Assembly: GCA_031288215.1 (NCBI GenBank)
Contig: JAITRV010000299.1
Location: 1 to 12,729 of the forward strand
Direction: 5' to 3'
Source of the DNA: Spirochaetaceae bacterium
Lineage (GTDB): Bacteria; Spirochaetota; Spirochaetia; Treponematales; Breznakiellaceae
DNA length: 12,729 nucleotides
Under the pieces are notes generated by a model. That model was given only the letters and a program-made list of their open reading frames with translations. It ran no database searches and was not told where the DNA came from. The position numbers and the translations under genes are program-made. Of the stretch, positions 11,812 to 12,729 are shown in pieces; the stretch's first letter is position 1, and the number at the start of each line of letters is the position of its first letter.

Positions 11812-12729
11812 CTAGTGGAAGTCCCCCCAGCGTTTGCCGGTTTCCACGCTGACCCGGAGGGGGACCGTGAGGGTTACGGCGTTTTCCATCTCCCGCCGGA
11901 CCAGTTCCGCCGCCGCCGCCGCCCCCTCCTCGCTCACCTCCAGGATGAGTTCGTCGTGGACCTGGAGGAGGAGCCGGGCGGGGCTTTTCCGGGCGCTGAG
12001 GGCCGCATCCAGCTTGAGCATCGCGGTCTTGACGATATCCGCGGCGGATCCCTGGATGGGGGTATTCACCGCCACCCGTTCGGCGGCGGCCTTTTCGGTC
12101 TTGTTCCGGGAGTTGATCGCCGGAATCGCGCGCCGCCTCCCCAGAATGGTGGAGACATAGCCGGTTTCTTCGGTTTTTTTGATAAGCGCATCGATGAAGC
12201 GGCGGATTCCCCGGTAGGTGTTGAAATAGGCCTCGATAAAGGCGGCGGCGCTGGTCCGGCTTATCCCCAATTCGCCGGCAAGCCTGAAGGCGCTCATGCC
12301 GTACATGACCCCGAAGTTGATGGTCTTGGCGATCCGCCGCTGTGCCGGCTGCACCGCCTCCTCGCTGATGCCGAAGATCAGGGCCGCGGTCCGGGCGTGA
12401 ACGTCCTTGCCCTCCTGAAAGGCGGCGATGAGGTTCTCGTCCCCGGAAAGATGGGCCAGGATCACCAGCTCTATCTGGCTGTAGTCCGCGGAGATCAGGA
12501 GCTTCCCCGGCGCGGCGGTAAAGGCCTCCCGGATCCGGCGGCCCTCCTCGTCCCGGATGGGGATGTTCTGGAGGTTCGGCTCCCGGCTGGAGAGGCGGCC
12601 CGTGGCGGTGCCGGTCTGGACAAAGTGGGTGTGGATCCGGCCCCGGGAATCCGCCGTATCCGCCAGGGTATCCACGTAGGTGGACTTGAGCTTCGCCAGG
12701 GTCCGGTGCCGGAGAATCAGGGCCGGCAC
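11812..12729 (-). CDS. polA: DNA polymerase I, C-terminal polymerase domain (5' part outside window)
   Basis: 305 codons of the polymerase domain of a family A DNA polymerase, about the last third of a protein that is usually near 900 residues. In fragment numbering: LAKLKSTYVDTL (11-22), TGRLSSREPNLQNIP (43-57), motif A ADYSQIE (81-87), O-helix motif B RRIAKTINFGVMYG (131-144) and motif C QVHDE (256-260), giving both metal-binding aspartates. The residue at the E. coli Phe762 position is Phe (INFG). The frame is open to the window edge; the edge GTG is an internal Val codon, not a start. It repairs and fills gaps in DNA. Its stop lies six bases before coaE, so the two are probably co-transcribed. 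Confidence 0.97.
   Translation of the reverse strand: MPALILRHRTLAKLKSTYVDTLADTADSRGRIHTHFVQTGTATGRLSSREPNLQNIPIRDEEGRRIREAFTAAPGKLLISADYSQIELVILAHLSGDENLIAAFQEGKDVHARTAALIFGISEEAVQPAQRRIAKTINFGVMYGMSAFRLAGELGISRTSAAAFIEAYFNTYRGIRRFIDALIKKTEETGYVSTILGRRRAIPAINSRNKTEKAAAERVAVNTPIQGSAADIVKTAMLKLDAALSARKSPARLLLQVHDELILEVSEEGAAAAAELVRREMENAVTLTVPLRVSVETGKRWGDFH

Noticed and set aside
1..12729. CRISPR array or insertion sequence
   Set aside because: No regularly spaced direct repeats apart from the coding repeats at 10138-10478, and no transposase frame on either strand.

Overview
The window reads as a GC-rich chromosomal segment of a bacterium with a two-membrane envelope, possibly a spirochaete related to Treponema. 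The support is an envelope SPOR protein next to coaE and polA, Sec signal peptides without lipoboxes, and general resemblance of the proteins. No rRNA or species marker is present, so the taxon is an inference.

Layout. (1) 1-730, minus strand: an AT-rich, left-truncated secreted M14 zinc carboxypeptidase that begins directly at the 3' end of tRNA-Glu(CTC). tRNA-Gln(CTG) lies further upstream on the same strand. (2) 1088-2465, minus strand: a promoter, a leader of about 150 nt with a terminator-like hairpin, then two adjoining genes for secreted proteins resembling the nickel/cobalt-transport accessory proteins NikK (DUF4198) and NikL, closed by a long hairpin. (3) 2495-6652, minus strand: a tightly overlapping operon. 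It encodes a 26-codon peptide, a DUF4213-DUF364-methyltransferase fusion, a HypB/CobW-like GTPase with two CxxC motifs, an ABC ATPase without a permease, and a cytosolic substrate-binding-protein-like protein rich in cysteine. (4) 6841-9889, plus strand, divergent from (3): a complete FecBCD/BtuFCD-type importer for a metal chelate, cobalamin or oxyanion. (5) 9831-12729, minus strand, convergent with (4): polA (3' part), coaE and a SPOR-domain membrane protein.

Regions 2-4 look like one metal-acquisition and metal-handling island. The importer and the NikK/NikL-like proteins would act in the envelope. The overlapping operon would act in the cytosol as a putative metal or cofactor insertion or modification machine. 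The substrate (Ni, Co, Fe, Mo or a corrinoid) cannot be decided from sequence. This cytosolic module is the best candidate here for an under-described system. Region 5 is ordinary housekeeping DNA.
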